Source: Cacconaster sp964598495 (GTDB lineage Bacteria > Bacteroidota > Bacteroidia > Bacteroidales > UBA932). From it: 64,000 bases of DNA. Within the stretch, counting starts at the first letter, position 1, and each line of letters begins with the position of its first letter. A model generated the notes under the pieces. The model worked only from the letters and a program-made list of their open reading frames with translations, searched no databases and was not told the DNA's origin. The position numbers and the translations under genes were made by a program. Below, piece by piece: positions 1 through 8,723 of this stretch. The stretch is taken from positions 1 through 64,000 of the forward strand of contig CAZRBY010000005.1 in the NCBI GenBank assembly GCA_964598495.1, read 5' to 3'.

Positions 1-160
1 GCTGATTGCTTTTGGAGGCGTAGTGCCATGGATTGACATTCTGAAGCTGATAGCATTTCAATTTGTGGCCAAACTCGGCATCGAAGCCATTATGGGAACA
101 CCTCTGGCCTATCTCATTTTAAGATTTATGCGCCGATTCGGGATCGAAAGTACGACCTAA
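1..160 (+). CDS. C-terminal fragment of a membrane protein, possibly VUT/YhhQ-type transporter
   Basis: The reading frame is open from base 2 to a TAA at 158-160 and gives 52 residues; the start lies outside the window. The fragment has a hydrophobic stretch followed by a segment with the pattern K-x-x-IEAIMGTPLAYLILRFMRR. That resembles the last helix and basic tail of VUT-family (YhhQ-like) queuosine-precursor transporters, where a conserved Glu and a TP motif precede the end. The fragment is too short to be sure, and any polytopic inner-membrane protein with a basic cytoplasmic tail remains possible. A run of N follows 52 bases downstream, so adjacency to the next gene is not guaranteed. 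Confidence 0.4.
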   Translation, partial: LIAFGGVVPWIDILKLIAFQFVAKLGIEAIMGTPLAYLILRFMRRFGIESTT

Positions 161-364
161 CAAGTGTTGCGGGGTGCAGGTTGCGATATTATTCGTTTAA
201 TAAATTCAAAGANNNNNNNNNNGGAGAAAAAGTTTGTTTTTTCGAAGCCATGTTCTTTGAATGATAGATGTAGAGCGAAGAAATTTTTTGTCATTTCGGA
301 GCTGTGCTAATTGAATAACAGCATGAAACTCAGAGTTCAATACTCAATACTCGAAACTGGAAAG
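161..364. other. Intergenic region with assembly gap
   Basis: This spacer holds an N run at 213-222, which is a scaffold gap of unknown true size. To its left is the G-rich string around 163-185 (gttgcggggtgcaggttgcg). To its right, 321-358, is the string with two nearly identical 'caatactc' units. Both match the low-complexity 3'-end repeats found elsewhere in the window. A 9-base inverted repeat (359-367 and 370-378) overlaps the sbcC stop codon but lacks a T-tract on either side, so it is not called as a terminator. No gene is seen here. Confidence 0.6.
213..222. other. Assembly gap (10 N)
   Basis: Ten consecutive undetermined bases, typical of a scaffold join. Gene order across this point should be treated as unproven. 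Confidence 0.95.
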
Positions 365-3300
365 TCAACTGACTTTCCTCACCTTACCGTCCCTTACCTC
401 CAGTTTTGCGCTGATCCTATTGCGCAGCGCTGGGACGTGGCTGATCAATCCCACCCTGCATCCATACCTCTTGAGATCTTCAAGCGTAATAATCACCCTT
501 TCGAGTATATCCTCGCTTAGGGTACCGAATCCCTCATCGATGAAAATGGTATCGACTGCAAGCCCATCTTTGCCGAAAGTTGAAAGACCAAGTGCCAGCG
601 CCAGCGATACCACAAAGGATTCTCCTCCGGAAAGCGTACTGGTAGCTCTGGTATAGCCTCCTTGCTCGAGATCCGTCACTAGGATAACCATAGATCCGGG
701 TTCGTTGTAGAGCTGGTATTGCGGTGCAATGTGCCTGAGGCTTTCATTTGCTCTACCAAGTATTTCCCTGAAGAGCATCCTCATGGCAGCGTCCCGGAAA
801 CGTTTGCCCTCCGGACCTCCCAAAACGGCATCAAGGCTCCTCCAACGCGCAGCAAGCTTGATCTTGTTCCCAATTTCTCTCTCAAGTTTCTCTGCTTTTT
901 CCAGTTCTTTACGCTCTGACATGGCACTCTGAGTGAGTTTGCCTTTTGATTCGAGCCATTTGTTTTTAAGACTCTCGAGGTCCTCTTTGGGAGTCCGGAG
1001 AGTAAGCTGGGGCTCCCCTTTCAGATGGAATTCGGGGTTTTCTATACGAGGATATTTCTTTTTTAATGAATCAAAACGCCCCTGTGCCTCTTCTTTCTTC
1101 TTTTGGATCCTCTGCATTTGTTCCTTTGCCGTTTCCGTCTTGGAAATAACGGTAATCCATCTGCTTAAAAGCGGCTCTGAGGCAACTTTTTGCAAATCTT
1201 CGTGGGAAAACTCGTCTATATCAAACTCGTCGGTTCTCTTTTGGATATCGGGATAAGATTTGAAATAATCCTCTCTTTTGAACTTGATGTTCTTGATTTC
1301 GTCGCCCATGTTGTCGACTTTAATTTTCAAATCCTGAGAATCTTTTTTCAGTTCAACATATCCGGAGGTTTTCTCAGCTAATTGTACCAGGAATTCTTCC
1401 CTATTGCTGTTCCATTTCTCTTTCCAATTCCCAATTGTGATATACTTCCCGGCCGTCTCAATGTAATTGTCCCTCTCCTTTTCCAGCCCGGTAAGTGCGC
1501 TTTCCAGAGCGGCTATGCTGGTTTTGGCATCATTGGCTTCCTTCTCAGCCTTTTGAACCAACAGCAATGCAGGATTCTCCTCATTTTTCCTAACCTCATC
1601 AATGTTTTTACGCATAGCGGAAATCTCCTTCTCCATAGCCTCTATGATTTCGAGGGTTTTTGAGGTCTTTTCTAACTCAGCAAGTGTTTCGGCTTTACGT
1701 TTATTTATATGAGCAGGAAGATCTTCCATATTCCAATCAAACTGACAATCGGTAAGAGTTTTACGGTTAGTCTCTTTGAAGCTGGAAATGGCTTCAGATT
1801 CACTTTTCAACTCATTTTCCAATTTTTGTAGAGCTTTGTTGTCTGCTTCAAGAAGTCCGTTTGCGGTATCATAAGCCGACTTAGCGCCATTCAACGCCAG
1901 AACACTTTTATCCCAGGCTGCTTTCTCCCTATCACGCGATTCTTCGAGATGTTTAAGAGATTCTTTGATAGCATTATCATCAAACGAATCCAGAATTTCC
2001 TGACTTAAGATTCTGCCGCAAACGGGACAATCGTCATCAGCTTTTACCATAGCCCTAAGAGCTGCGCCGTTTTCATTCAGTCTGATAAATTGCTCAAGCG
2101 TAGCAGCCGCTTTATCAAATAGCTCTTTTGCACTCTTCTCTTGTGTAACAGCGATGTTATATTTTTCAAGGAAAGAAACGAGCTCTTTTGTTCTTATTTC
2201 CAACTCCGATTTCTTGCCGGCAAGCCCTTCTATCAGGTTTTTTAGACTCTTTTCCTTTTCAGCCAGGACACCGGCCACTCTCTCGGCCTCTCCTATCTTT
2301 ACACGTAAATCTTCAAGTTGATGCTTGTGAGCCTTATTTTTCTCCGGCTCCAGCTTAGAAAGCTCTTTCTCTCTTTGAGCGTACACTTCTTCGAAACCGA
2401 CTATTTTCTTTCTAATTGCCTCACGCACCTCCTCTTTTGCCTTCTTCTCAGCCTCTATCGCCGTTAGTTGCGATTTGACAGTTTTAGTTTGCTCTTTATT
2501 CTGAACAATTTTTTGTTCCAAAACAGGAACTTGTTTTAAACTGTTTTCTATAAGAATCCAGTTGTCATACATCGGAACATCCGCTGAAAGTGATTCAAGT
2601 TTGCTCTGCATCTCTTTGTAAGAGGCTTGACGGGCTTCATACTCTTTCTGACGCTCTCCCTGAAGTTTTACGAGAGCAGCCGCTGTTTTCACACAGGAGA
2701 ACTCAATTTTCAGTTGATCATCATACTCCCTATTTGCATCTTCGATATTTTGTAAAGCATCTTTAGCGGCAAGAAGTTCCGTGGCCGCAGTCACTTTCTC
2801 TCCAAAGTTTTGGGCCTCCTCTTCGATATTGAAAATCAGAGCACCAACCAGGTCTGCGTAATCCTCAAATGAAGTTTCATCCGGATTGTACTTAGAACCA
2901 CATATAACTGTCCTTTCTAACAGAGCTTTGTCAAACCTAACGTCAGATTCGGCCTTATTTTTAAGCCTGTTGATCTCGCTCCCGACAGTACGATAAGCAG
3001 TGTTGCCGGTAATCTTTTCCAGAATTTCACATTTTTCTTCATCATTTGACTTTAAAAACTGCGTAAACTCACCTTGAGCAAGCATAGCAGTCTTGCAGAA
3101 CTGGTCATACGAAAGGCCTGTCAGGTCGTCCAGATCACGTCTTTCAGTCTTATTTCGAGCATTAGGCTTGATTGTGATAGGGCGACCGCCATCTATCAGT
3201 GTCCATTCAGGATCATTGATTCCACTACTTCCTCTAACACGATTCACTTTCCATTGTGCCGTATATTTTTTTCCGTTTGCCGCTGTGAAAAGAAGTGATA

Positions 3301-3589
3301 CCTCCCCCTCATTAGCATCCGCCTTGAGAAGCTGCTTTGTGTCCATAATATTGACGCTGCGGTCTCCGAGAGTGTAGGTCGGTACGGTTTGCTGCGTCCT
3401 GGAGTTGTCAAGGCGCGGAGTGCGGCCGTAAAGTGCAATACAGATAGCATCCAGTATCGTAGTCTTGCCGGAACCTGTTTCACCGTAGATTAGGAAGATG
3501 GATTCGGTGGCAAAAATATCTTTTGTGAAATCAATTTCAGCTTCGGATATTGAAGCGATGTTTCGTATGTTGAGTTTTAGAAGTTTCAT
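365..3589 (-). CDS. sbcC: SbcC, DNA repair exonuclease ATPase subunit
   Basis: This is the SMC-like ATPase subunit of the SbcCD (Mre11-Rad50 type) nuclease, which opens hairpins and trims DNA ends in the cytoplasm. The 1074-residue length fits the family. Walker A GETGSGKT is at residues 36-43, a long charged coiled coil is interrupted near residue 520 by the zinc-hook motif CPVC, and the C-terminal lobe carries the signature LSGGES followed by Walker B IFIDEGFG. The partner sbcD lies upstream on the same strand, but a MaoC-like gene sits between the two. That gene ends 33 bases before this start, so the three are probably co-transcribed. ATG start. Identity is secure; only the unusual inserted neighbour is odd. 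Confidence 0.95.
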   Translation of the reverse strand: MKLLKLNIRNIASISEAEIDFTKDIFATESIFLIYGETGSGKTTILDAICIALYGRTPRLDNSRTQQTVPTYTLGDRSVNIMDTKQLLKADANEGEVSLLFTAANGKKYTAQWKVNRVRGSSGINDPEWTLIDGGRPITIKPNARNKTERRDLDDLTGLSYDQFCKTAMLAQGEFTQFLKSNDEEKCEILEKITGNTAYRTVGSEINRLKNKAESDVRFDKALLERTVICGSKYNPDETSFEDYADLVGALIFNIEEEAQNFGEKVTAATELLAAKDALQNIEDANREYDDQLKIEFSCVKTAAALVKLQGERQKEYEARQASYKEMQSKLESLSADVPMYDNWILIENSLKQVPVLEQKIVQNKEQTKTVKSQLTAIEAEKKAKEEVREAIRKKIVGFEEVYAQREKELSKLEPEKNKAHKHQLEDLRVKIGEAERVAGVLAEKEKSLKNLIEGLAGKKSELEIRTKELVSFLEKYNIAVTQEKSAKELFDKAAATLEQFIRLNENGAALRAMVKADDDCPVCGRILSQEILDSFDDNAIKESLKHLEESRDREKAAWDKSVLALNGAKSAYDTANGLLEADNKALQKLENELKSESEAISSFKETNRKTLTDCQFDWNMEDLPAHINKRKAETLAELEKTSKTLEIIEAMEKEISAMRKNIDEVRKNEENPALLLVQKAEKEANDAKTSIAALESALTGLEKERDNYIETAGKYITIGNWKEKWNSNREEFLVQLAEKTSGYVELKKDSQDLKIKVDNMGDEIKNIKFKREDYFKSYPDIQKRTDEFDIDEFSHEDLQKVASEPLLSRWITVISKTETAKEQMQRIQKKKEEAQGRFDSLKKKYPRIENPEFHLKGEPQLTLRTPKEDLESLKNKWLESKGKLTQSAMSERKELEKAEKLEREIGNKIKLAARWRSLDAVLGGPEGKRFRDAAMRMLFREILGRANESLRHIAPQYQLYNEPGSMVILVTDLEQGGYTRATSTLSGGESFVVSLALALGLSTFGKDGLAVDTIFIDEGFGTLSEDILERVIITLEDLKRYGCRVGLISHVPALRNRISAKLEVRDGKVRKVS

Positions 3590-3622
3590 CTTATACTTTA
3601 GGCCATTACTCTCTTTTCTCTA

Positions 3623-4039
3623 TTATATATCCATTTTTTTTACCAAAGCATCGCCTTCAATGACAACGACTCCATCTTGATTATAACATGTAGTATTGAG
3701 CGTTACCAGTTGCTTATCAGGATTAATATCAGTAATAGTAGCTACAGCCGTTACTGTATCATCAATATAAACGGGTTTTAAAAATTTCATATTCTGTTTT
3801 AAGTAAATAGATCCCTCTCCCGGCATCTTAGTGCCGAGAATGGTACTAAAAAGAGAACCCACTAAAAAACCATGTACAATATTGCCCTTGAATATCGTCT
3901 GACCGGCATAGAGAGGATCAAGGTGTACCGGATTAAAATCTTGTGTAACGCTTGCAAAAGCTTTTACCTGTTCCATAGAAAACCGGGCAGACATTCTTTC
4001 TTCTTGCCCGATGTACAAATCACTGAATTTCATAGCCAT
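3623..4039 (-). CDS. MaoC-like hot-dog dehydratase, copy 1 (inside the sbcDC operon)
   Basis: A 138-residue MaoC/hot-dog fold protein. The family hydrates or dehydrates enoyl-CoA or enoyl-ACP. The signature D-F-N-P-V-H-L-D-P-x-Y-A is seen around residues 35-46, with the usual catalytic Asp and His, followed by the central helix segment IVHGFLVGSLFS and GEGSIYLKQ. It is nearly the same protein as the copy at 46928-47338: by hand alignment about 22 of 136 residues differ (roughly 84% identity), and the DNA is similarly close. The first ATG is at 4039; a second ATG at 4033 matches the start of the copy. Sitting between sbcD and sbcC is unexpected for a metabolic enzyme, and a recent duplication into this operon is the simplest reading. 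Substrate unknown. Confidence 0.85.
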   Translation of the reverse strand: MAMKFSDLYIGQEERMSARFSMEQVKAFASVTQDFNPVHLDPLYAGQTIFKGNIVHGFLVGSLFSTILGTKMPGEGSIYLKQNMKFLKPVYIDDTVTAVATITDINPDKQLVTLNTTCYNQDGVVVIEGDALVKKMDI

Positions 4040-4128
4040 TTAATTTTAAAATAATCCGTCCGGATTTTTACCGGACATGTATGAGTATATAACTAAAATA
4101 AATATTATTTAGCTTTTATAATCCACTT

Positions 4129-5397
4129 TTAACCAATCTGCTCACTCACATTCGCTACTGCTTGCTCAAATAACTCAGAGTATCCCTCTTCAGAGTCCTC
4201 GAAGAATTCCGGTGCGATGATTTCTGCCATTTCGCGCGAAGAAAGGGCACTTACCTGAGCCGCTGTCAGAAAGAGACCTTCACCTTCGGCAGGTTTGTCG
4301 GGAATTTCCTGTTTTACAAGACAATATCGAGCCTCTTTGCCCGTTAGAGCCGTTTTTACACGCTGTATATAGTCCGAAGGAAGCTCGCCCGTCTCAAGAA
4401 CTTCAAGTCGGATATAAGCCTTTTCATGGTAAGGATAGTGCTTCAATATAGGGAGAAGATCAGTACAACTGCGTTTTCCTTCAGGAAGCTCTTTTGCAGA
4501 GAGCGTTTCCATTTTAAAGAGAGGTTCAATGGGAATTTGCCTCACTTGCGGCATCTCTCCTCTCTTTTCAATCTCAACTATATTTACAAAGTGATCATAA
4601 TCCTCCTCGAAATTCATAGGGATTGGAGATCCGCTGTATCTAGCTTTACCATTGCTCCCCTTTATTTCCTGCGGAAAATGAATATGTCCCAGCGCCAGAT
4701 AATCCCATCCGCTACCGAAAGTGCCAATATCGGAATTGTCGAGTCCTCCGATTATCAGTGCATCGTGACCCTTTATATTGCTCCCTGTCACCAGAGTGTG
4801 TGCGGTCAATATCACCGGAAGCCCCTCAATGTTAATGTCATCTACCTTTTCCAGCAATACTCCAATGAATCGCTTCATCCTCTCCTGTTTCCCATCTTCA
4901 GGATTGATATTGGGAAAATTTTGGGGATAACAATGAGGCACCGCTACCACATATCCGAGGATCTCGCTTTCTCTGCGTTTCCTTACGGGAATGATATGCT
5001 TGGCAAAGACTGAATCATAGAATGAAGTATTGTCAAGCGACTCATCATTATCCCTTGGAATTGTCCCCACCACATCCGTGTTGAAATATTTCCATAAAAG
5101 CCCATCTACGTCCAACTTGGAACTGCTGTCGTGGTTGCCGGCAATCAACACAATGTGCATCCCTCCGAAAGAGAAACCTTCGTCACGCAATTGAAGCAAA
5201 GACTCATTGTAGAGCTCCTGAGCGGCAATCGAGGGTGCAGAGGTATGGAACAGATCCCCGCTGACAAGCAGCAGATCCGGTTTTTCTTCTCTTACTACCC
5301 TTTTAAGCTGTTCAAAGAAGTGCTTATGCTCCTCAGTCCTGTCATAATCGTAAAATGTCTGGCCTAAATGCCAATCGCTCGTATGCAGTATCTTCAT
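4129..5397 (-). CDS. sbcD: SbcD, DNA repair nuclease subunit
   Basis: The Mre11-like metallophosphoesterase subunit of SbcCD, an Mn-dependent exo/endonuclease. The five metal-binding motifs appear in order: SDWHLGQ (residues 7-13), VSGDLFH, AGNHDSS, TAHTLV and LGHIHFP. The 422-residue length fits SbcD with its C-terminal capping domain. It is the first gene of the leftward sbcD-maoC-sbcC group and diverges from rarA at 5582, so two repair genes share one 184-base control region. That region contains repeated ATCATACC-type elements. On the minus strand a TAACTTTA box (near 5430), one mismatch from the Bacteroidota -7 consensus, could serve this gene. Identity is secure. Confidence 0.95.
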   Translation of the reverse strand: MKILHTSDWHLGQTFYDYDRTEEHKHFFEQLKRVVREEKPDLLLVSGDLFHTSAPSIAAQELYNESLLQLRDEGFSFGGMHIVLIAGNHDSSSKLDVDGLLWKYFNTDVVGTIPRDNDESLDNTSFYDSVFAKHIIPVRKRRESEILGYVVAVPHCYPQNFPNINPEDGKQERMKRFIGVLLEKVDDINIEGLPVILTAHTLVTGSNIKGHDALIIGGLDNSDIGTFGSGWDYLALGHIHFPQEIKGSNGKARYSGSPIPMNFEEDYDHFVNIVEIEKRGEMPQVRQIPIEPLFKMETLSAKELPEGKRSCTDLLPILKHYPYHEKAYIRLEVLETGELPSDYIQRVKTALTGKEARYCLVKQEIPDKPAEGEGLFLTAAQVSALSSREMAEIIAPEFFEDSEEGYSELFEQAVANVSEQIG

Positions 5398-5411
5398 TTC
5401 GATCTAATTTT

Positions 5412-5497
5412 CGTATGATTCAAATTTGTTAAAGTTAGCAATTATTCGGAAATATCATACCGTATACCCGCCGAAATCTTTTATTAATATCATACCG
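5412..5497. promoter_or_regulatory. Repeated operator-like elements between sbcD and rarA
   Basis: The 12-base string aatatcataccg occurs at 5451-5462 and again at 5486-5497, 35 bases apart. A shorter inverted relative, cgtatgat, is at 5412-5419. All three lie in the divergent sbcD/rarA spacer, where a shared regulator could bind. No known Bacteroidota operator is recognised. Confidence 0.35.
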
Positions 5498-5553
5498 GAC
5501 AATTGCAAACTATTTCGTTAATTTCTTACCAAGCAACTACGGAAATCTTTCCT

Positions 5554-5561
5554 TATATTTG
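5554..5561 (+). promoter_or_regulatory. Probable -7 box of the rarA promoter
   Basis: TATATTTG matches the Bacteroidota TAnnTTTG -7 consensus exactly and lies 20 bases before the rarA ATG. No clear TTTG -33 element is seen at the usual distance. Confidence 0.5.
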
Positions 5562-5581
5562 CAGAACAAACAAATGAAATT

Positions 5582-6859
5582 ATGATGCAACCTCTGGCAG
5601 AACGGATGAGGCCTTCCAAGATCGAAGACTTTGTGGGACAGGAACACCTTGTCGCTACCGGGGCAGTATTGCGCAATATGCTCAAGAGCAAGCAATTGAG
5701 TTCATTCATCCTCTGGGGGCCTCCCGGAGTGGGTAAAACCACCCTTGCACGTATAATAGCCGGCAGTCTCGATAGAGAATTCTACACTCTTTCAGCTGTC
5801 AGTTCCGGAGTTAAGGATGTACGTGAGGTAATACAGCATGCTGAAAGCGGAAGAATGTTCGCCAAAGGTGCGCCGATCCTCTTCATTGATGAAATCCACC
5901 GATTTAACAAAGCACAGCAGGATGCATTGCTCGGTGCGGTCGAGAGCGGCACAGTTGTACTGATTGGAGCTACCACTGAAAACCCCTCCTTCGAGGTGAT
6001 CAGCCCTCTCCTATCCCGTTGCCAGGTATATGTGCTCAAATCCCTTGATGTGGAACACCTCAAGGTTCTGCTCAAGAGAGCTCTTAAAGAAGACAAGATT
6101 CTAAAACAGCGCAAGATAAAGGTTAAAGAGAGCGAAGCACTTTTCCGCTTTTCCGGCGGTGACGCCCGTAAATTATACAATATCCTCGAGATTATCATCT
6201 CAACTTTTCCTGAAGAGGGTGAGATCGTCATAGAGAACGATGTCGTTACAGACCGCTTACAGGAGAATATCGCTCTATACGACAAGGATGGGGAGCAGCA
6301 CTACGATATAGTATCTGCATTCATCAAAAGTATACGCGGAAGTGACCCCAACGCAGCTATCTACTGGATGGCTCGCATGCTTGCAGGAGGTGAAGATCCT
6401 CTATTCATCGCACGAAGGATGCTCATCTTGGCCTCTGAAGATGTCGGACTGGCAAATCCTAACGCTGCTTTGCTTGCCCGGAGCTGTTTTGATGCCGTTC
6501 ACAAGATAGGGATGCCCGAAAGCCGTATCATATTGGCCCAAACCTGCATCTACCTAGCCGCTTCACCCAAGAGCAATAGTGCCTATATGGCTATAGATGA
6601 GGCTATGGCGCTTGTAAAAAGTACTAGTGAGGCACCACCGGTACCCCTGCACCTGCGTAATGCTCCCACAGAACTGATGAAGGAGCTCGGTTATGCGAAA
6701 GATTATAGATATGCACATGCATTTGAAGGCAATTTCGTAGATCAAGAGTTTCTTCCCGACTCTCTTAAGGGTTGCAAATTTTATGAGCCAGGACAAAATG
6801 TCCGTGAAAATGAAATTCGCAAACGTTTGCAGCAGCTCTGGAAAAAATACGACTATTAG
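5582..6859 (+). CDS. rarA: RarA (MgsA) replication-associated recombination AAA+ ATPase
   Basis: A 425-residue clamp-loader-like AAA+ protein that acts at stalled forks. Walker A GPPGVGKT is at residues 46-53 and Walker B FIDEIHRFNKAQQD begins at 101. Sensor 1 (ATTENPSFE) follows, then the MgsA/RarA C-terminal domains with SEDVGLANPNA. Length and motif order are typical. Two ATG codons are adjacent at the start; the first is used here. It is transcribed away from sbcD and converges on the acyl-CoA ligase gene, with a hairpin between the two. Identity is secure. Confidence 0.95.
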   Translation: MMQPLAERMRPSKIEDFVGQEHLVATGAVLRNMLKSKQLSSFILWGPPGVGKTTLARIIAGSLDREFYTLSAVSSGVKDVREVIQHAESGRMFAKGAPILFIDEIHRFNKAQQDALLGAVESGTVVLIGATTENPSFEVISPLLSRCQVYVLKSLDVEHLKVLLKRALKEDKILKQRKIKVKESEALFRFSGGDARKLYNILEIIISTFPEEGEIVIENDVVTDRLQENIALYDKDGEQHYDIVSAFIKSIRGSDPNAAIYWMARMLAGGEDPLFIARRMLILASEDVGLANPNAALLARSCFDAVHKIGMPESRIILAQTCIYLAASPKSNSAYMAIDEAMALVKSTSEAPPVPLHLRNAPTELMKELGYAKDYRYAHAFEGNFVDQEFLPDSLKGCKFYEPGQNVRENEIRKRLQQLWKKYDY

Positions 6860-6868
6860 TCGAGTGTC

Positions 6869-6905
6869 AAAAAAACAGAGGATTCGGAACAAGCCGAATC
6901 CTCTG
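6869..6905 (-). terminator. Rho-independent terminator of the acyl-CoA ligase gene
   Basis: A perfect 12-bp stem (6876-6887 with 6894-6905) has a 6-base loop. On the plus side it is preceded by seven A (6869-6875), which becomes a U-tract for leftward transcripts. Rightward rarA transcripts meet the hairpin but no T-run, so it is mainly a minus-strand terminator. Confidence 0.8.
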
Positions 6906-6930
6906 CCACCATTATGAAACCCAACTAAAA

Positions 6931-8589
6931 TTATTTATACAAGAATCTTTTTATAGATCTTTTCGGTGTCTTTTCGAATTCATTTTTAAGAAGTTCAATC
7001 CTGGCGATACGACTATACAGCGGGAGCATCAGATTGAGTTTGATGCGATTCTCTTCCATAAGTTTGGCCAGATCATTTTCGTCCATCGATGCCTGTGATA
7101 CCCTGTCATAATCGGGGTAGACCAAAGCCACAATCCTTTTGTCCCTTTCGATAACAACCGATTCCACCACATAAGGCTGGTTGTTGAGACGATCCTCAAT
7201 TTCCTCGGGATAGATGTTCTGCCCGTTGGCACTGAGGATCATATTTTTACTACGTCCTTTTATAAAGATGTTGCCTTTGCCGTCAATCAAGCCAAGGTCG
7301 CCGGTACGCATCCAGCCATCTTTGGTAAAGGCAGCTGCAGTAGCTTCAGGGTTTTTATAATAACCCTGCATAACGTTTGCACCACGTGCCTGGATCTCTC
7401 CCACCACATGTTCCGGATCTTCAGAGTCAATTCTGAGTTCCATTCTGTCCACAACTTTACCGCAAGACTGCTTGGCGAATTTCTTCCAGTGCTCGTACGC
7501 AAGAATTGGAGCACACTCGGTCATACCATAGCCTACTGTATAAGGCAGACGAATATCCTTCATACAATCCTCCACCTCTTTGTTGATGGCGGCACCACCA
7601 ATGATAATATGTTCTATTTTTCCGCCAAAAGCATCCAGTATCTTGCTCCTTATCCTATTCTTAATGAGACGTGAGAAGAAGGGAACTTTCATCAGAGCCT
7701 TAATCACCGGTTTGTGAATTGTTGGAAATACGGTATTGCGAAAAATTTTCTCAATAACTAGAGGTACGGTAACAACCATAAAAGGCTGTATTTGGGCAAA
7801 TGAGTTGAGTAGTACCTTGGGCGAAGGTATTTTGCCGAGGAAATAGACATGACAACCACCCGCAACTTGATATAGGAACTCGAATGCCAGCCCATACATA
7901 TGAGCCAACGGAAGCATTGAGACAATCTTGTTATTTGGAGAATTGGGAATGGTGTCAATGGCATACGTTGTATTGGAACTCACGTTACCGTAAGTGAGCA
8001 TCACCCCTTTGGGGTCACTGGTGGTACCTGATGTATAATTAATCAGAGCCAGATCTCCTAAATTGTCTGTAGGATAACGTACATCCTTGATTGAGAAATT
8101 GGGGAACTTGGTAGAAAAAAGAGTCTCAAGATTAGCAAGACAATCGTCCAATCCGGCTCCGATTTTATTATACAATATTGTGTAGTCTTCCACATTTACG
8201 GCTACCTGGAGAAGGGGCATGCTCTCAATATCAAGCTTCTTCCAGATATCCGTATTTGTAAAAAGTAGTTTGCTTTCCGAATGGGTTACAAGTGCTGTAA
8301 TGCTCTCCGGATGGAAGTCGTTGAGCAAAGGCACAGTTACTGTTTCATAAGCTGTTGAAGCGAGGAACGCCACACACCACTGTGCAGAGTTTTTGCCACA
8401 AATTGCAACTTTGTCACCTTTTTTAAGGCCTGCTGCCTCAAAGAGAATATGAAGTTTCTCGATATTGTCACAAATCTGTCCGTAGGTGTATGAGACGCCG
8501 TCGATATTACTCAAGACTTCGCGGTCCCAATACAAACCCGCACTATTTTGAAAATAAGTTAAAAAGTGTGTAATTTTGTCCCTTGCCAT
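6931..8589 (-). CDS. Long-chain fatty acid-CoA ligase family (AMP-binding) protein
   Basis: A 552-residue adenylate-forming enzyme that activates a carboxylic acid, probably a long-chain fatty acid, to the acyl-CoA with ATP. The A3 P-loop YTSGTTSDPKG is at residues 185-195. Further motifs are GYGMTECAPI (A5), the pair GDLGLIDGKGN and KGRSKNMILSANGQNIYP (A7-A8), and a C-terminal Lys-rich end TPKRSIKRF with the A10 lysine. It appears to be a single-gene unit with its own terminator downstream. Substrate range cannot be read from sequence. It lies outside the capsule cluster, so it is probably housekeeping lipid metabolism. Confidence 0.85.
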   Translation of the reverse strand: MARDKITHFLTYFQNSAGLYWDREVLSNIDGVSYTYGQICDNIEKLHILFEAAGLKKGDKVAICGKNSAQWCVAFLASTAYETVTVPLLNDFHPESITALVTHSESKLLFTNTDIWKKLDIESMPLLQVAVNVEDYTILYNKIGAGLDDCLANLETLFSTKFPNFSIKDVRYPTDNLGDLALINYTSGTTSDPKGVMLTYGNVSSNTTYAIDTIPNSPNNKIVSMLPLAHMYGLAFEFLYQVAGGCHVYFLGKIPSPKVLLNSFAQIQPFMVVTVPLVIEKIFRNTVFPTIHKPVIKALMKVPFFSRLIKNRIRSKILDAFGGKIEHIIIGGAAINKEVEDCMKDIRLPYTVGYGMTECAPILAYEHWKKFAKQSCGKVVDRMELRIDSEDPEHVVGEIQARGANVMQGYYKNPEATAAAFTKDGWMRTGDLGLIDGKGNIFIKGRSKNMILSANGQNIYPEEIEDRLNNQPYVVESVVIERDKRIVALVYPDYDRVSQASMDENDLAKLMEENRIKLNLMLPLYSRIARIELLKNEFEKTPKRSIKRFLYK

Positions 8590-8723
8590 TTCTCTTTCAT
8601 TTTGGCGCTAAGGTATTCCTATGCAATTATATATTAAAAATAATGTGATATAATTATCAGACAAGTGGCGAAATTCTACCTTTTGGGGTGGTTTGATGAA
8701 ATATGTGGTAAAAACCGACAATT

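Noticed and set aside
359..378. Terminator behind sbcC
   Set aside because: The 9-base inverted repeat has no T-tract in either direction and includes the stop codon; the palindrome alone is not enough.
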